Shown: positions 51,815 through 62,663 of the stretch, piece after piece | How the letters are laid out: each line of letters begins with the position of its first letter | Numbering within the stretch: the first letter of the stretch is position 1 | NCBI GenBank assembly: GCA_965198285.1 | Contig: OZ240251.1 | Span: 2,914,001 to 2,978,000, forward strand | DNA length: 64,000 bases | Origin: UBA11872 sp965198285 | GTDB lineage: Bacteria > Chloroflexota > UBA11872 | Reading direction: 5' to 3' | Notes under the pieces: generated by a model | The model's input: only the letters and a program-made list of their open reading frames with translations | The model's database searches: none | What the model was told of the DNA's origin: nothing | Made by a program: the position numbers and the translations under genes

Positions 51815-54016
51815 CTAGGGCGTTCGGTCAGTCGCCGGCGTTTCGACGTAGGTCGGGCTGGTCCAGGCCATGTGACCGTCGAGTTGCAGCACCCGTACGT
51901 GATAGGCGTGAACGCCATCCAGCGGCGCGGGGTCGGTCCAGGTCACCAGCGTGTCCAGTGGACCACCATCCGGCGCCACCGCCTGTAGACGTAGGTGGGC
52001 GCCCAGGCCTGTGGCTTCGACAAAGATCGGACCGTCCTCGATTCCGGCCAGCGCCTGCGTGACCGTCAGCGGCTCTGAGGCGAACTCGATCACGGGCCCC
52101 GCCGCGTCGGCCAGCTCCAGCCGCACCCCGTCGTAGTCGCCGGCCACCTCGCTGGTCCAGGTCACGCGCTGTCCGTCGTGTCCGGTCAGACCCTCTTCGG
52201 AGTGGTCGAACGCGAACGGCGAAGCTCCGGCGATGCGCGCCCCGTATACCGTCAGTTCACCGTCCCACGTTTGCTTGCGGCCGCGCGCGATCCGCAGATT
52301 GCCCGTCCAGGCCACCAGGACATGCGCCGGGTCGCCAGCCGGGGTCCAGCGGTGGACCGGCTGGCCGTCTCGGTAGACGGCGATCTCGATGATCGGCGCG
52401 GTGCCGTTGACCTCAACCGCCACCGGAACACCGCCTTGTCCGACGGCTTCGGCGCCCATGCGCGCGCCCGCAATCTCGGCGTCCACCAGAATTCGCGCGC
52501 TCGTAGTTCCGTGACAGTAACGGGAGTGCAGCCCGTTCCAGAGACCCTCGCGCGTGAGCTCTGCGGCGCGAATGCAGGCCAGGCCGCCGGGCACCGGCAT
52601 CTCGTTCGAGTTAGCCAGCGTTGCGCCCGGCCGCCCCATGTGGTCGTCGCTGCCCGCCACAAACCCCACGTGCGCCCCCGTCGCCAGCGCCTGCTGCAGG
52701 AACCACTCGGACGTGCCGTGGGCGGAATGCACTTCGACCACCGGCTCCAGGTCAGGATCGATCCAGCGCAACTCCGCGCGCCGTCCGCCGACATGCGGCA
52801 GCAGCATCACGTCGTCGCGTCCGCGAAAGCGCGCGTACAGGTCTTCCACGTTCAGAGCGTCACGCTCGGGATCGAGCGGCCGGCGGTCTTCGATCAGCCA
52901 ATGACCGGAGCGCGCGATGTCGCCGGCCTCGGGAATGCCCCGAAAGATCACGTTCCGGTCGCCGCCGACCTCGGTGTTACCTGACCACTCGTAGCCGTGG
53001 AAGCACACGAAGTCGTCGTCGGCGTGAATCGCCTCCACCTCGCGCCGCAGCCTCGCCCAGAAGTCGTCCGTGATCTGAAAGTCGTTGCCCTGGTGGCAGG
53101 TGAAATCCGCGCAAGCCAGGTAGCGCGCGAAGTGGAAGTAGTCCGCCGACGGGTTCGTGCCCACCGTCTCACCGCTCTGCCCATGCAAATCGCCCCACCA
53201 GTGCCGGTGGACAGGCGGGTCGGCGACAACCCGGATCGGGTTGCTGGTTGCTCGGTGGCCGCTGGTCGAGTCCGTCACTTCAAGCCGGACTACACCAGAT
53301 TCCCCCAACGTCAGATTTCCGACCGGTATCACTGGCCCTGCGCCGGCTGCCGCCCCCAGCACCTCGTCGCTGTCTGACATCGCGACCTCTAGCGAGGCCC
53401 CGCGCATCTCAGTGGGATTGCCCCAGACGTCTTCAAACCGCGCCCGAACCGCGAACGGCTCGCCGACCTGAACGTCGCTTGGCGCAATCGCCACCAGCCG
53501 AACCGCCGGCCCCGCCACCACCGGAAACGTCAAGAAATCATCCAGGTCCAGGAACTCCTGCGCCCCCTTGCAGTCCACCGACACCTGGAACTCAAAGGCG
53601 TTCACTACCGTAACCGGCGCACGGATGCCGGGGCTGCCCCCGGCCGTGTCGCCGAACGTCAACTCCAGTCGATCGCCCGGCCACAGCCCGCCGTCATCGG
53701 TGTGGACGGTCACCGCCGGTACGAACGGACGACGATGCCCCCGCTCGTTGAACCGCGCCTGCGGCCGCACACTGCCCTCCGACACCGTCCGAACCGCCAC
53801 ATAGCCAAGCGCTGCGGGATCCTCGAACTGCGGAGCTCCCAGCCCCGCCTGCGACCGCCACGAAACCCGCACCGCCCCCCGGTCATCCACCCCAGCCGCA
53901 CCAGCCGTATACACAATCCGAAACGTCACCGGCTGGCCGGCCATCGCTGGCCTGTCAATCTCAACCCGAGCCGAACCAAGAACTTCATCCGCGATCTGTG
54001 CAGCCATGTCGTTCAT
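51815..54016 (-). CDS. DUF3604/PHP-type metal-dependent hydrolase-like protein
   Basis: 733 residues. The N-terminal ~270 residues are beta-rich domains (RARFEDVWGNPTEMRGASLE). From about residue 274 comes WGDLHGQSGETVGTNPSADY, then ADFTCHQGNDFQITDDFW, VMLLPHVGG and VGFVAGSDDHMGRPG: a PHP-like array of His/Asp metal ligands typical of DUF3604. The C-terminal third is again beta-rich (APIIEIAVYRDGQPVHRWTP). No signal peptide. PHP enzymes hydrolyse phosphoesters; DUF3604 itself has no certain reaction. It stands beside but not in line with the membrane-protein array. Confidence 0.8.
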   Translation of the reverse strand: MNDMAAQIADEVLGSARVEIDRPAMAGQPVTFRIVYTAGAAGVDDRGAVRVSWRSQAGLGAPQFEDPAALGYVAVRTVSEGSVRPQARFNERGHRRPFVPAVTVHTDDGGLWPGDRLELTFGDTAGGSPGIRAPVTVVNAFEFQVSVDCKGAQEFLDLDDFLTFPVVAGPAVRLVAIAPSDVQVGEPFAVRARFEDVWGNPTEMRGASLEVAMSDSDEVLGAAAGAGPVIPVGNLTLGESGVVRLEVTDSTSGHRATSNPIRVVADPPVHRHWWGDLHGQSGETVGTNPSADYFHFARYLACADFTCHQGNDFQITDDFWARLRREVEAIHADDDFVCFHGYEWSGNTEVGGDRNVIFRGIPEAGDIARSGHWLIEDRRPLDPERDALNVEDLYARFRGRDDVMLLPHVGGRRAELRWIDPDLEPVVEVHSAHGTSEWFLQQALATGAHVGFVAGSDDHMGRPGATLANSNEMPVPGGLACIRAAELTREGLWNGLHSRYCHGTTSARILVDAEIAGARMGAEAVGQGGVPVAVEVNGTAPIIEIAVYRDGQPVHRWTPAGDPAHVLVAWTGNLRIARGRKQTWDGELTVYGARIAGASPFAFDHSEEGLTGHDGQRVTWTSEVAGDYDGVRLELADAAGPVIEFASEPLTVTQALAGIEDGPIFVEATGLGAHLRLQAVAPDGGPLDTLVTWTDPAPLDGVHAYHVRVLQLDGHMAWTSPTYVETPATDRTP

Positions 54017-54117
54017 CCACGATCGGCGCGGTCAGCGCATTCTGCCTTCCCGAGACCAATGCCAGCACCACGCCTTACGTGCCGCTACGCGCCAGGGCAA
54101 ATTCGAGAACTTAGGGA

Positions 54118-56931
54118 CTACGGCCGCAACCGTGCATTGAGTTCGCCTTCGTAGATCTCGTACCGCACCTCCCCGGCCTCAGCAACCACGATCTTCATCA
54201 CTGGAATCACAGCTGCTTCCCACCAGTCGGCACGCAGGCGCACCGCCAGCGTCCAAGCGCCTGGGCCAAGTCCGGATCCAGACGACTGGGCGTCGACGAA
54301 GACGCCGTCTGCATCGCGTACGGCCAGCTTGGCCGCCCGCGGGTCGAACTCATAGACGTGCAGCGTGGTTTCCTGGCCTGGAGCAATCTGCCCGGCGTAC
54401 CACTGCGTGCCGGCATGACGTTGACCATCGGCTTCAAACTCGCTCGGGAAGGCCCAGGGCGAGCCATCAGTGGCCATCACCAGCCAGTCCTGGCCTTGCC
54501 ACCGGTCGCGCGCACGGTCGGTGAATCTGGTTGTGAAAGCAAGACGTCCCTCAGCCGCGTACACCTCTGACAGGCTGACGCCAAAGGACGGCCGCGGGGG
54601 CATCGAGATCGGCTTGGCACCACCTTGAAGCGCGTAAACGGCCAGTTCCTCATTCCACCAAATCGGCTGGCGTGCGCCTGGGTTCAGCGCGGATGGCGTA
54701 AGCAGAGCCGACGTAACCACGAAGTCGGGAGGTATGGACCCTAGCGGCTCGGTCGGAACGCGCGTCTGTAGGTGCAAGATAGACGAAGGCTCGGCACCTA
54801 GGCGTCTGGCGTGCCACAACGCCTCCGCGGCCCTGAGTGCGGCCAGCCGTTCGACGTCCTTCGGCAGAATGCTCGGTGAGAAATACACCGTGGCTGACGC
54901 GGGAACGGCTTCCCGCAGAGCTTCAAATGAGGCTGGCATGGGCGCTGTTTCGAGGCCGAGGAAAGCGGGCTGGATGCGGTAGAGCACGTCGACACCATCT
55001 CGGATCAGCGGTTCGAAGAGGCGTGGGTCGGCGAGCCAGCGCCTGGCTCGGTCCGGCAGATCAGCAGCCCAAGTGTCCGTGGCGTGGATGTATTCGAAGC
55101 CGCGCCGGCGAACGGCGGCCGGTTCGAGATACCGGATCGCGTCCAGGTACTCAGGACCGGGCTCGTAGCTGTAATGCGCAAACCGTGCATAACCGGCGGC
55201 GTTGGCACGGCCGGTTGTAACCGAGAGGCCTGTCGGGCTGGGCGAGAGGATCCGCGCGTCAGTGGCAGTGTGGTTGCGGATATAGGCCGCCACGATTTCC
55301 GACGGTGGTTGTCTGATCGCATATCGACCGAGGAAGCTCCAAAGAACGTCGGGAGGGCCTGACCGAGCATCGGCGAACTGCGGTCCGCGGCTGAGCGCCT
55401 GACCAATGTTGTGCACCGGCCCTATCGCCGTTGGCCAGAGAATCAGTGCCCCAATGAGCGAACCGGCGGCGTAGCGCCAACGCGGCCGCAAGGCGGGCAG
55501 CCTGCTGGCTAACGCGACGAGGAGCGCCAGCAGCGCGAAATTGCGAGCGTGCCCATCCAGCCGGGTCACGTCTCGCGCGGGTTCATACTGCAGCGTGAGC
55601 GCCGCAAGCAGAAACGCGCTGCTTGCGGCCACCAGCGCCAAAGCAAGGCGGTTTCGCCGGGCCAACAGCCCCGCAGCAATCGCCGTTGGGATGAGCCCGA
55701 TCTCCAACACACCCACGCCACCCGGTAAGAGCTCAAGAAACCCCAGAAGTCGACGACTCCCTGGATCGTCGATCCTCCCAAGCGTCAGACCGCCCCCGAC
55801 GGACTTCACCAACACCCCTGTGACCAATCCGCCGCCGACGGCCAGGAGAAGCGCGGCAAGTCCCGGACCTACGGCTGAGCGCAGGATCAGGTCCCGGGTG
55901 ACGGTGCGCCCAGGCCAGAATTGCGAAAGGTACACGGCTTCCAGAACCGTCCAGAGCGCGAGCACCACCAGAGCAACTGTCTCCTCCACAAGGCCCACAA
56001 ACCCGATCAACGCCGCGAGCGTCAGAACAGACGGCCAGGATCGGCGGCGGTTGCTGACGGCCCTTGTGAGCACGACAAAAGCCAGCGCATACGCCAGCAG
56101 GAATAAGGGTTGCCAAATGTTCGGCGGCGACACCTGCACTGGAGCGTTCCAGGGCAACTCAGGCGTCACAACCGCCGGCCAGTAAATGTCCGCCAACGAC
56201 GCCCGCAGACCCGCCGCCGGGATACCCGCGGGAACCGGGACATGAAGCAGACCTGGAGGTTCCGCGTAGTGAACCAGCGTCCACGCGCCAGCTGTGAGCA
56301 GGAGCGGGATGAGCGCCAACACCCCCAGCCCGCCGCGCCGCACCAGGGTTGTCAGCACTATAAGGACAAAGCTGGTCCACACGTAGGCGCCTATGAGCTC
56401 GATCATGAAAACCGGGTCCGGCCCGAATGGCGGACTCAGCAGTCCGACCAGCAAGTCCACGCCGTAGTGGTAGAACACAGGCAATCCCGGGTTCCAGGGC
56501 AGGGCGGGCGGCCAGCCGCCGGCCCGTATGGCGGCGGCCAGGCCCAAATGGATATCGGGATCGGTGATCGATATGAGCTGCCGGCTGGCCAGGGCCACCC
56601 AGAACAGCACCAGCGCCACGACTACAAACCAGGCGACCGTGCGCGGTGCCAGGCGCAGAGCACACCTCGCTCGCCAACCGAGACCAGCCCCCAGGGCCAG
56701 CGTGATGGCCCAGGCCACGATTGCCCCGGCCAGACCCGAGACTGCCCACATGACGAAGTTGGCAAGGAGTCCCCACAGCGCCAGGCCGATCACTAGACCC
56801 TGTGCCAGCGCCATTGGGTCGTCGTCCTGCCGCAGCCCCACCCGCGCTACGACAAAGCCCACGCCGGCCAGCGCCAGCAACTCCAACCCAAGAAACACCA
56901 GGCCCGGGATAGCAGCCGCGTCAACCGTCAT
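54118..56931 (-). CDS. GT-C-like polytopic membrane protein, paralogue D
   Basis: 937 residues beginning MTVDAAAIPGLVFLGLELLA. Loop motif ITDPDIHLGLAAAIRAGG and YHYGVDLLVGLLSPPFGPD; then PAGIPAAGLRASLADIYWPA and SPPNIWQPLFLLAYALAFVV (Gln replaces the Lys of the other copies in IWKP). Closest by eye to E in its C-terminal domain: both end in AVRLR.DWWE.A.IPVM and xxYEGxL. First-encoded to the left of the minus array, 105 bases downstream of E. Confidence 0.75.
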   Translation of the reverse strand: MTVDAAAIPGLVFLGLELLALAGVGFVVARVGLRQDDDPMALAQGLVIGLALWGLLANFVMWAVSGLAGAIVAWAITLALGAGLGWRARCALRLAPRTVAWFVVVALVLFWVALASRQLISITDPDIHLGLAAAIRAGGWPPALPWNPGLPVFYHYGVDLLVGLLSPPFGPDPVFMIELIGAYVWTSFVLIVLTTLVRRGGLGVLALIPLLLTAGAWTLVHYAEPPGLLHVPVPAGIPAAGLRASLADIYWPAVVTPELPWNAPVQVSPPNIWQPLFLLAYALAFVVLTRAVSNRRRSWPSVLTLAALIGFVGLVEETVALVVLALWTVLEAVYLSQFWPGRTVTRDLILRSAVGPGLAALLLAVGGGLVTGVLVKSVGGGLTLGRIDDPGSRRLLGFLELLPGGVGVLEIGLIPTAIAAGLLARRNRLALALVAASSAFLLAALTLQYEPARDVTRLDGHARNFALLALLVALASRLPALRPRWRYAAGSLIGALILWPTAIGPVHNIGQALSRGPQFADARSGPPDVLWSFLGRYAIRQPPSEIVAAYIRNHTATDARILSPSPTGLSVTTGRANAAGYARFAHYSYEPGPEYLDAIRYLEPAAVRRRGFEYIHATDTWAADLPDRARRWLADPRLFEPLIRDGVDVLYRIQPAFLGLETAPMPASFEALREAVPASATVYFSPSILPKDVERLAALRAAEALWHARRLGAEPSSILHLQTRVPTEPLGSIPPDFVVTSALLTPSALNPGARQPIWWNEELAVYALQGGAKPISMPPRPSFGVSLSEVYAAEGRLAFTTRFTDRARDRWQGQDWLVMATDGSPWAFPSEFEADGQRHAGTQWYAGQIAPGQETTLHVYEFDPRAAKLAVRDADGVFVDAQSSGSGLGPGAWTLAVRLRADWWEAAVIPVMKIVVAEAGEVRYEIYEGELNARLRP

Positions 56932-57036
56932 TCAGTGAACCTTCACCTCGTAACCTGGCCACTTCGCATCGCCTTGAAATCGCGTCCGCGTCATAGCCGT
57001 GCCGTCGAAGGTGGGGGGCCCGTGCCGAGCGCGATC

Positions 57037-59835
57037 TTACGGAGCCAGCGCCGAGTCTAGTGCGCCCTCATACACCTCATAGGTCGTCGCGCCGTCGGCA
57101 GCAACTTCGATCCTCATCACAGGAATAAAGGCGACTTCCCACCAATCGCCGCGCAAGCGAACGGCCAGTGACCACACGCCCGGGTTCAGTCCTGGACCGG
57201 ATGACCTGGCTGCGCCAAAGTTGCCGTCGGCGCCCAGCACGGCCAGCTTGGCCGCCCGCGGATCAAACTCATAGGTATGGGTCGTGGTGACCTGGCCCGG
57301 AATGACTTGCCCGGCGTACCACTGCGTGCCGGCATGACGTCGTCCATCAGCCTCAAGCTCCAGCGGGAACGCCCAAGGGGACTTGTCAGCAGCAACCACC
57401 AGCCAGTCCTGACCGTTCCACTGATCGGACGCCCAGTCAGTGAACGTGACGGTAAACGTGATGCGCCCATCACCCTCTTGAAAGTTCGACAACCGGACGC
57501 TCAAGAGGGACATGGACGGCGTGGCGACGCCGTCGCCGGCGCCGGGCGGTGCGTACACCGCCAGTTCGTCATTTTTCCAGATCGGCCGGCGCGCGGCCGG
57601 GCTCAGGGCGGATGGCGTAAGTAGAGTTGACGCCACAACGAAATCGGGCATGGAGTCACCCAGCGGCTCAGTAGGGATATCCGTCAGCAAATACAGGTCG
57701 GCGTGGTGCACGTCACCGAGAATCCGAGCATGTGACAGCACGGATGCCGTCCGGACACTGTCCACAGGGTGGATGGCCGGCGCCAGGTACACCAGGGCGG
57801 ACGACGGGACGGCCCGGCGCAGGGCTTCGAAGGACGCGGGAGCAGGTTCGGCTTCCAGGTCCAGAAACGCCGGCAGGATGCGGTAGAGGGCGTCGGTTTC
57901 ATCGTGGATCAGAGGCTCAAAGAATCTTGGGTCGGCCAGCCACCGCCTGGCCCGGTCGGGCAGGTCGGCAACCCATGCGTCCGTAGCGTGCACGTACGCG
58001 AAGTCGAGCGAACGGACGGCCGCCGGCTCGAGGTAACGAATGGCGTCAACGTACTCGGCCCCGGGTGTGGGATGGAGATGCAGATGCCCGGGAAACCCCG
58101 ACGCGTTGGGACGACCCGTGGCCAGCGACAAGCCGGTTGGGTCAGGCGAGAGGACACGCGCGTCAATTTCCGTGCTACTGCGGATGTACTCGGCAACGCG
58201 CTCCGAAATCGGACGACTTATAACGAAGCGGCGCATGAGGTTCGATTCGAATGGCTGGCCCGGCTGGGCATTGTCAAACCTGGGCCCGTACGTGAGTCCC
58301 AGGCCAATGCTGTGCATTGGTGCCGCAACGGTCGGCCAAGTAACCAGCGCCACAAACCCCGCGCCCAGGACGTAGCGCCAGCGCGGTTGCAGCGCGGGCA
58401 AGCGGCTGCTGAGTGCGACCAGCAGCGCTAGAAGGGCGAAATTCCGTGCGTGCCCATCCAGCCGCGTTATATCGCGCGCGGGCTCGTATTGCATGATGAG
58501 CGAGGCGAGCAGGAATGCACCGCTCCCTGTCGCAAGGGCCAGGACGAGCCGACTACGTCGGGCCAGCAGCCCGGCGGCTACTGCGGCGACAACAGGACCG
58601 ACCCCCAAGAGGCCGATGCCACCTGGCAGCACTTCAAGGTGCCCCAGGGGGCGCCGGCTCCCTGGGTCGGCGAGCCACTCAATCGCAAGCCTCCCGGCTC
58701 CTCCAAATGAGCCAGTCACAATGCCTGTCACTACCCCGCCACCGGCAACAAGCAGCAACGCGGCCAGCGCCGGGCCCGCGGCTAAGCGCAGCATCGTGTC
58801 CGGGCCGGCGGAACGCTTGTGCAGAGCCTGCAAAACAAGCCACGCTTCTAACAGCGACCACAAGGCCAGGGTCATGAGAGCTATCGCTTCCTCGACAACA
58901 CCCATGAACCCGATCAGCGCAGCAAGCGTCAGCACCGCCGGCCAGGACCGACGACGGGAGCTGGCTGCCCAGGTCAGCACGACGACCGTCAGCGCATACG
59001 CCAGCACAAACGGGGGCTTCCAGACATTTGGCGGCGATGTTTGGACTGGATTGGTCAAGGGCAGTTCGTCCGGCTTGATCGCCGGCCAGTAGATATCCGC
59101 CAGCGAGGCGCGCAGCCCCGCCGCCGGGATATCGGTCGGGATGGGCATCTGCAGGATGTTCTCCGGGATGTAGCCGATAAGCGTCCAGGCGCCGGCCGTC
59201 AGCAGCAGCGGGGTCAGCACGAGCAAGCTGATCCAGCCTCGCCGCCACAGCAGCGTAGCCACGACCAGAACAAGGCCGGTCCAGGCGTAGGCGCCCACCA
59301 GTTCGGTTACTAGACCCAGGTCCGGTCCAAAAGGCGGGGCCAGCAGCCCAATCAGCAGGTCCACCCCGTAGTGGTAGAAGACCGGCAGCCAGGGATTCCA
59401 TGCCAAGCTCGGCGGCCAGGACCCGGCCCGGATGGCGGCGGCCAGCTCCAGATGGATTTCAGGGTCTGGAATCGTGAGGAGTTGGCGGCCGGCCAGCGCA
59501 ACCCAGAAGATCGCGGCCCCTGCCAGTCCGAAGCCAGCAATGCTGCGCAGGGGAACCCGCAGGGCCTGCGGCGCGCGCCAAGCGAGGCCGGCGCCCAGGG
59601 CCACCACGATGATCCAGCCAGCAAGGGCGCCTGCCATTCCCGGCAGGAGATGCAGAACAAAGCTGACGATCAGCCCCCACAGCGCCGGCCCGATCACCAG
59701 ACCCTGTGCTAGCGCCCTCCCCTCGGCTCGCTGCCGCAGCGCCACCCGCGCTACCAGGTATCCAACAGACGCCAGCGCCAGCAATTCCAGCGCCAGCAGC
59801 AGCAAGCCGGGCACAACCAGCGGATCCATCGTCAT
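57037..59835 (-). CDS. GT-C-like polytopic membrane protein, paralogue E
   Basis: 932 residues; start ATG 59835 (MTMDPLVVPG) overlaps the TGA of F as ATGA, so it is translationally coupled. Loop motif IPDPEIHLELAAAIRAGS, YHYGVDLLIGLLAPPFGPD and SPPNVWKPPFVLAYALTVVV. The soluble domain has RVLSPDPTGLSLATGRPNAS, YVHATDAWVADLPDRARRWL and WNGQDWLVVAADKSPWAFP. The whole copy is a good family consensus. Confidence 0.75.
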   Translation of the reverse strand: MTMDPLVVPGLLLLALELLALASVGYLVARVALRQRAEGRALAQGLVIGPALWGLIVSFVLHLLPGMAGALAGWIIVVALGAGLAWRAPQALRVPLRSIAGFGLAGAAIFWVALAGRQLLTIPDPEIHLELAAAIRAGSWPPSLAWNPWLPVFYHYGVDLLIGLLAPPFGPDLGLVTELVGAYAWTGLVLVVATLLWRRGWISLLVLTPLLLTAGAWTLIGYIPENILQMPIPTDIPAAGLRASLADIYWPAIKPDELPLTNPVQTSPPNVWKPPFVLAYALTVVVLTWAASSRRRSWPAVLTLAALIGFMGVVEEAIALMTLALWSLLEAWLVLQALHKRSAGPDTMLRLAAGPALAALLLVAGGGVVTGIVTGSFGGAGRLAIEWLADPGSRRPLGHLEVLPGGIGLLGVGPVVAAVAAGLLARRSRLVLALATGSGAFLLASLIMQYEPARDITRLDGHARNFALLALLVALSSRLPALQPRWRYVLGAGFVALVTWPTVAAPMHSIGLGLTYGPRFDNAQPGQPFESNLMRRFVISRPISERVAEYIRSSTEIDARVLSPDPTGLSLATGRPNASGFPGHLHLHPTPGAEYVDAIRYLEPAAVRSLDFAYVHATDAWVADLPDRARRWLADPRFFEPLIHDETDALYRILPAFLDLEAEPAPASFEALRRAVPSSALVYLAPAIHPVDSVRTASVLSHARILGDVHHADLYLLTDIPTEPLGDSMPDFVVASTLLTPSALSPAARRPIWKNDELAVYAPPGAGDGVATPSMSLLSVRLSNFQEGDGRITFTVTFTDWASDQWNGQDWLVVAADKSPWAFPLELEADGRRHAGTQWYAGQVIPGQVTTTHTYEFDPRAAKLAVLGADGNFGAARSSGPGLNPGVWSLAVRLRGDWWEVAFIPVMRIEVAADGATTYEVYEGALDSALAP

Positions 59836-62663
59836 TCCCTTGGCCTCGTCGCCCGCTTTACCCCCACATCTGCGCCCACGTCACCCACAAAGACCTCGTA
59901 GGCCACGTCCCCAGTCTCGGCAACTTGCACCTTCAACACTGGGATTACCGCCGCCTCCAGATACGCCTGCCGCAACCGCACCGCCAGCACGAAGGTGCCG
60001 GGCCCCAGCCTCGCTCCCGACGACCGCACCTCCGTCATAAGGCCGCCGCCGTCCTGCACCGCCAGCCGCGGCCCCCGGGCGTCGAATTCGTACCGATGCC
60101 TTACCGTTCCGCCACCCGGCACGACCTGACCAGCAAACCACATCACGCCAACGTGAGTGCGCCCATCCACGTCGTACGCCGTCGGCAGTGTCCAGGGCGT
60201 GTCCTCCACGTCGATGACCAGCCAATCCTGGCCCGTCCAGCGCGCCGGCGCGCGATCGGTGAATGTGGCCGTGAAGGCGACGCCGTCCGCCGTCACTCGG
60301 TCCCGCTTCAGGTGAACGGCAAAGGTGGCCGCGCGGCGGGGCGGCGGCTCGACCGCTGGGGCGATACCCGGCCCGGTGGCGTAGGCCACAAATTCGTCAT
60401 TCCACCAGATCGGAGTGAACCCATGCTGGTCAACGTCGTAGAGCCGCCCACGCGGTAGCACACCCACATCAGGCCTCCCTCCGCCCAGCGGCTCGGTGGG
60501 GATGACCTCCAGCAGGTGAATTGCTGAAGCGTCCACCTCGCCCAGCAACCGCGCATGCCCTAGTACGGATGCGAGCCGGACCCTCGTGACGGGATCGTGC
60601 ACGACCGGCAAATACACCGTGGCCCACGCGGGTACGGCCCGACGCAGGGCCTCGAACGAAGGCGGCACCGGCCCGGGATCAAGCGCCAGAAACCCCGGTT
60701 CGATCCGGTACAGCGCGTCATTCTCCACACGGATTAGGCGCTCAAAAAAGTCTGGGTCGGTAAGCCAGACCCGCGCCCGGTCGGGCAGCGCAGCAACCCA
60801 GGCGTCCGTCGCGTGTACGTACTCGATGCCCAGCCGCCGGATGGCTGCCGGTTCCAAGTAGCGCACCGCATCCAGGTAGTCGGGACCTAGTCTCGGAACG
60901 ATGTGCAGAAACCCGGCGAAGCCTGAAGCGTTGGGACGGCCGGTAGCGGCAGTCAGATGGTGCGGGTAGGGCGAGAGGATACGCGCGTCCACCGCTGTGT
61001 GGTTGCGAATGTAGTCCACCATCGTCTGTGGTGCACCTGGCCTCAGCGCGTGGCGCTGTCCCAGCTGGAACACCTCGGGGGCGTCCCGCGGCGGTGGCTG
61101 CGCATTGGTCAGTCGTACACCGTGACCAAGAACCAGGTGCAGTGTGCGAATGGGCGCCGCCACCGTGGGCCAGGCAACAAGCACCAGGAACATCGCCGCG
61201 GTGGCATAGCGCCAGCGCGACCGCAGAACCAGCAACCGGCCGCTAAGAGCAACTAGCAACGCCAGGAGTGCGAAGTTGCGCGCATGCCCGTCAAATCGGT
61301 CTAAGTCGTAGTCTGCAAAGGCATAGCGAAGGATGAGCGTGGCCAGCAGGAAAACGGCGCTGGCCGTAGCCAGCGCCAAGACCAACTTGCTGCGCCAGCC
61401 AAGAAGAACGGCCGCGACGCCGATGAGCAGGGGACCCAGCCCCAGCACCGCCAAGCCGCCTGGCAGCGGCTGGATCGTGCCAACCAGCCGGCGGTCGAAC
61501 GGGTTGTTGGGCCATCCCAGGGACACGCCGCCGACCAGTGAACCGGTTAGGATGTCCGTGAGCACGCCGCCGCCGACGGCGAGCAGCGCTGCGGCCAGGG
61601 CTGGCCCGGCACACGACCGGACTATCAGGCTCCGGGTGATACCAGGCCCTCTCCAAGCCTGTCCCAGGCGCAAAGCCTCCAGCAGGCCCCAGCAGCCGAG
61701 CACGGTAAGCGCCAGAGTTTCCTCGACGAGCCCAAGAAATCCAATCAGTGAAGCCAGCGCCGCATGTGCCGGCCAGCCAGCCCAGCCACGTGCCGTCGCG
61801 CGTTCCAGCACCGTGAAGGCCAGGGCGTAGCCAAGTACGAATTGCGGTTTCCAAATGTTGGGCGTCGGCGCGTGGTACCACGTCGGCCATCCCAGCGAAA
61901 CTTCGGGCCAGTACACCGCGCTGAGCGACGCCCGCACGCCGGCCGCTGGAATCCCCATCGGCGCTGGAAGTTGAAGGATGTCCGCTGGCAGGACATCGAA
62001 ACCGATCAGCGTCCAAGCGCCGGTAGAAAGAATCAGCGGTGTCAGAATCACCAGGCTTGTCCAGCCGCCGCGCCTCAGCATGGTCGTGCCCACGATCAGC
62101 GCCATGGCCATCCAGAGGTAGGCGCCCAGCACCTCGATGGTGAATGCAAGATCGGGCCCAACCGGCGGTGCCAGCAATCCCGTAAGCAGGTTTGGACCGT
62201 AGTGATAGGGAGCAGAGTCGCCTGGGTTCCACGGCAATTCGGACGGACTGCCCCCAGCTTGAATCGTGGCGGCAAGTACGACATGGATGGTATCCGGCAG
62301 AGGCAGCAACTGGCGGACGGCCAACGCCACCCAGAAGACAGGGAGGGCCGCCACAACAAACCCAACGACCGAGCGCGCTTCAAGTCGCAGCGAACGCGGT
62401 GCACGCCGGGCCAGGCCAATGCTAAGCGCGAGAATGATGATCCAACCGGCCAGCGCGCCGGCGCGTCCCGGAAACAGGGGCAACACGAAGTTGACCAGCA
62501 GACTCCAGAGCGCCGGACCAATCACCAGCCCCTGCGCCAGCGCCATGCAATCGTCCGTCTGCCGCAGCGCCAGCCGTGCGACGGTGTAGCCCACCCCCGC
62601 CAGCGCCAGTAGCTCAGTTGCCAACAGCAGCAAGCCGGGCACGACCGCCGGATCAACTCTCAT
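59832..62663 (-). CDS. GT-C-like polytopic membrane protein, paralogue F
   Basis: 943 residues from ATG 62663 (MRVDPAVVPGLLLLATELLA), matching the start of B; the in-frame Met at 62684 adds 7 residues without similarity. The loop motif is shortened (LPDTIHVVLAATIQAGG), with YHYGPNLLTGLLAPP, and the IWKP block reads TPNIWKPQFVLGYALAF. Distinct from D and E in its C-terminal domain (VIDVEDTPWTLPTAYDVDGR), which resembles G. The 4-base overlap with E indicates one transcript. Confidence 0.75.
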   Translation of the reverse strand: MRVDPAVVPGLLLLATELLALAGVGYTVARLALRQTDDCMALAQGLVIGPALWSLLVNFVLPLFPGRAGALAGWIIILALSIGLARRAPRSLRLEARSVVGFVVAALPVFWVALAVRQLLPLPDTIHVVLAATIQAGGSPSELPWNPGDSAPYHYGPNLLTGLLAPPVGPDLAFTIEVLGAYLWMAMALIVGTTMLRRGGWTSLVILTPLILSTGAWTLIGFDVLPADILQLPAPMGIPAAGVRASLSAVYWPEVSLGWPTWYHAPTPNIWKPQFVLGYALAFTVLERATARGWAGWPAHAALASLIGFLGLVEETLALTVLGCWGLLEALRLGQAWRGPGITRSLIVRSCAGPALAAALLAVGGGVLTDILTGSLVGGVSLGWPNNPFDRRLVGTIQPLPGGLAVLGLGPLLIGVAAVLLGWRSKLVLALATASAVFLLATLILRYAFADYDLDRFDGHARNFALLALLVALSGRLLVLRSRWRYATAAMFLVLVAWPTVAAPIRTLHLVLGHGVRLTNAQPPPRDAPEVFQLGQRHALRPGAPQTMVDYIRNHTAVDARILSPYPHHLTAATGRPNASGFAGFLHIVPRLGPDYLDAVRYLEPAAIRRLGIEYVHATDAWVAALPDRARVWLTDPDFFERLIRVENDALYRIEPGFLALDPGPVPPSFEALRRAVPAWATVYLPVVHDPVTRVRLASVLGHARLLGEVDASAIHLLEVIPTEPLGGGRPDVGVLPRGRLYDVDQHGFTPIWWNDEFVAYATGPGIAPAVEPPPRRAATFAVHLKRDRVTADGVAFTATFTDRAPARWTGQDWLVIDVEDTPWTLPTAYDVDGRTHVGVMWFAGQVVPGGGTVRHRYEFDARGPRLAVQDGGGLMTEVRSSGARLGPGTFVLAVRLRQAYLEAAVIPVLKVQVAETGDVAYEVFVGDVGADVGVKRATRPRE

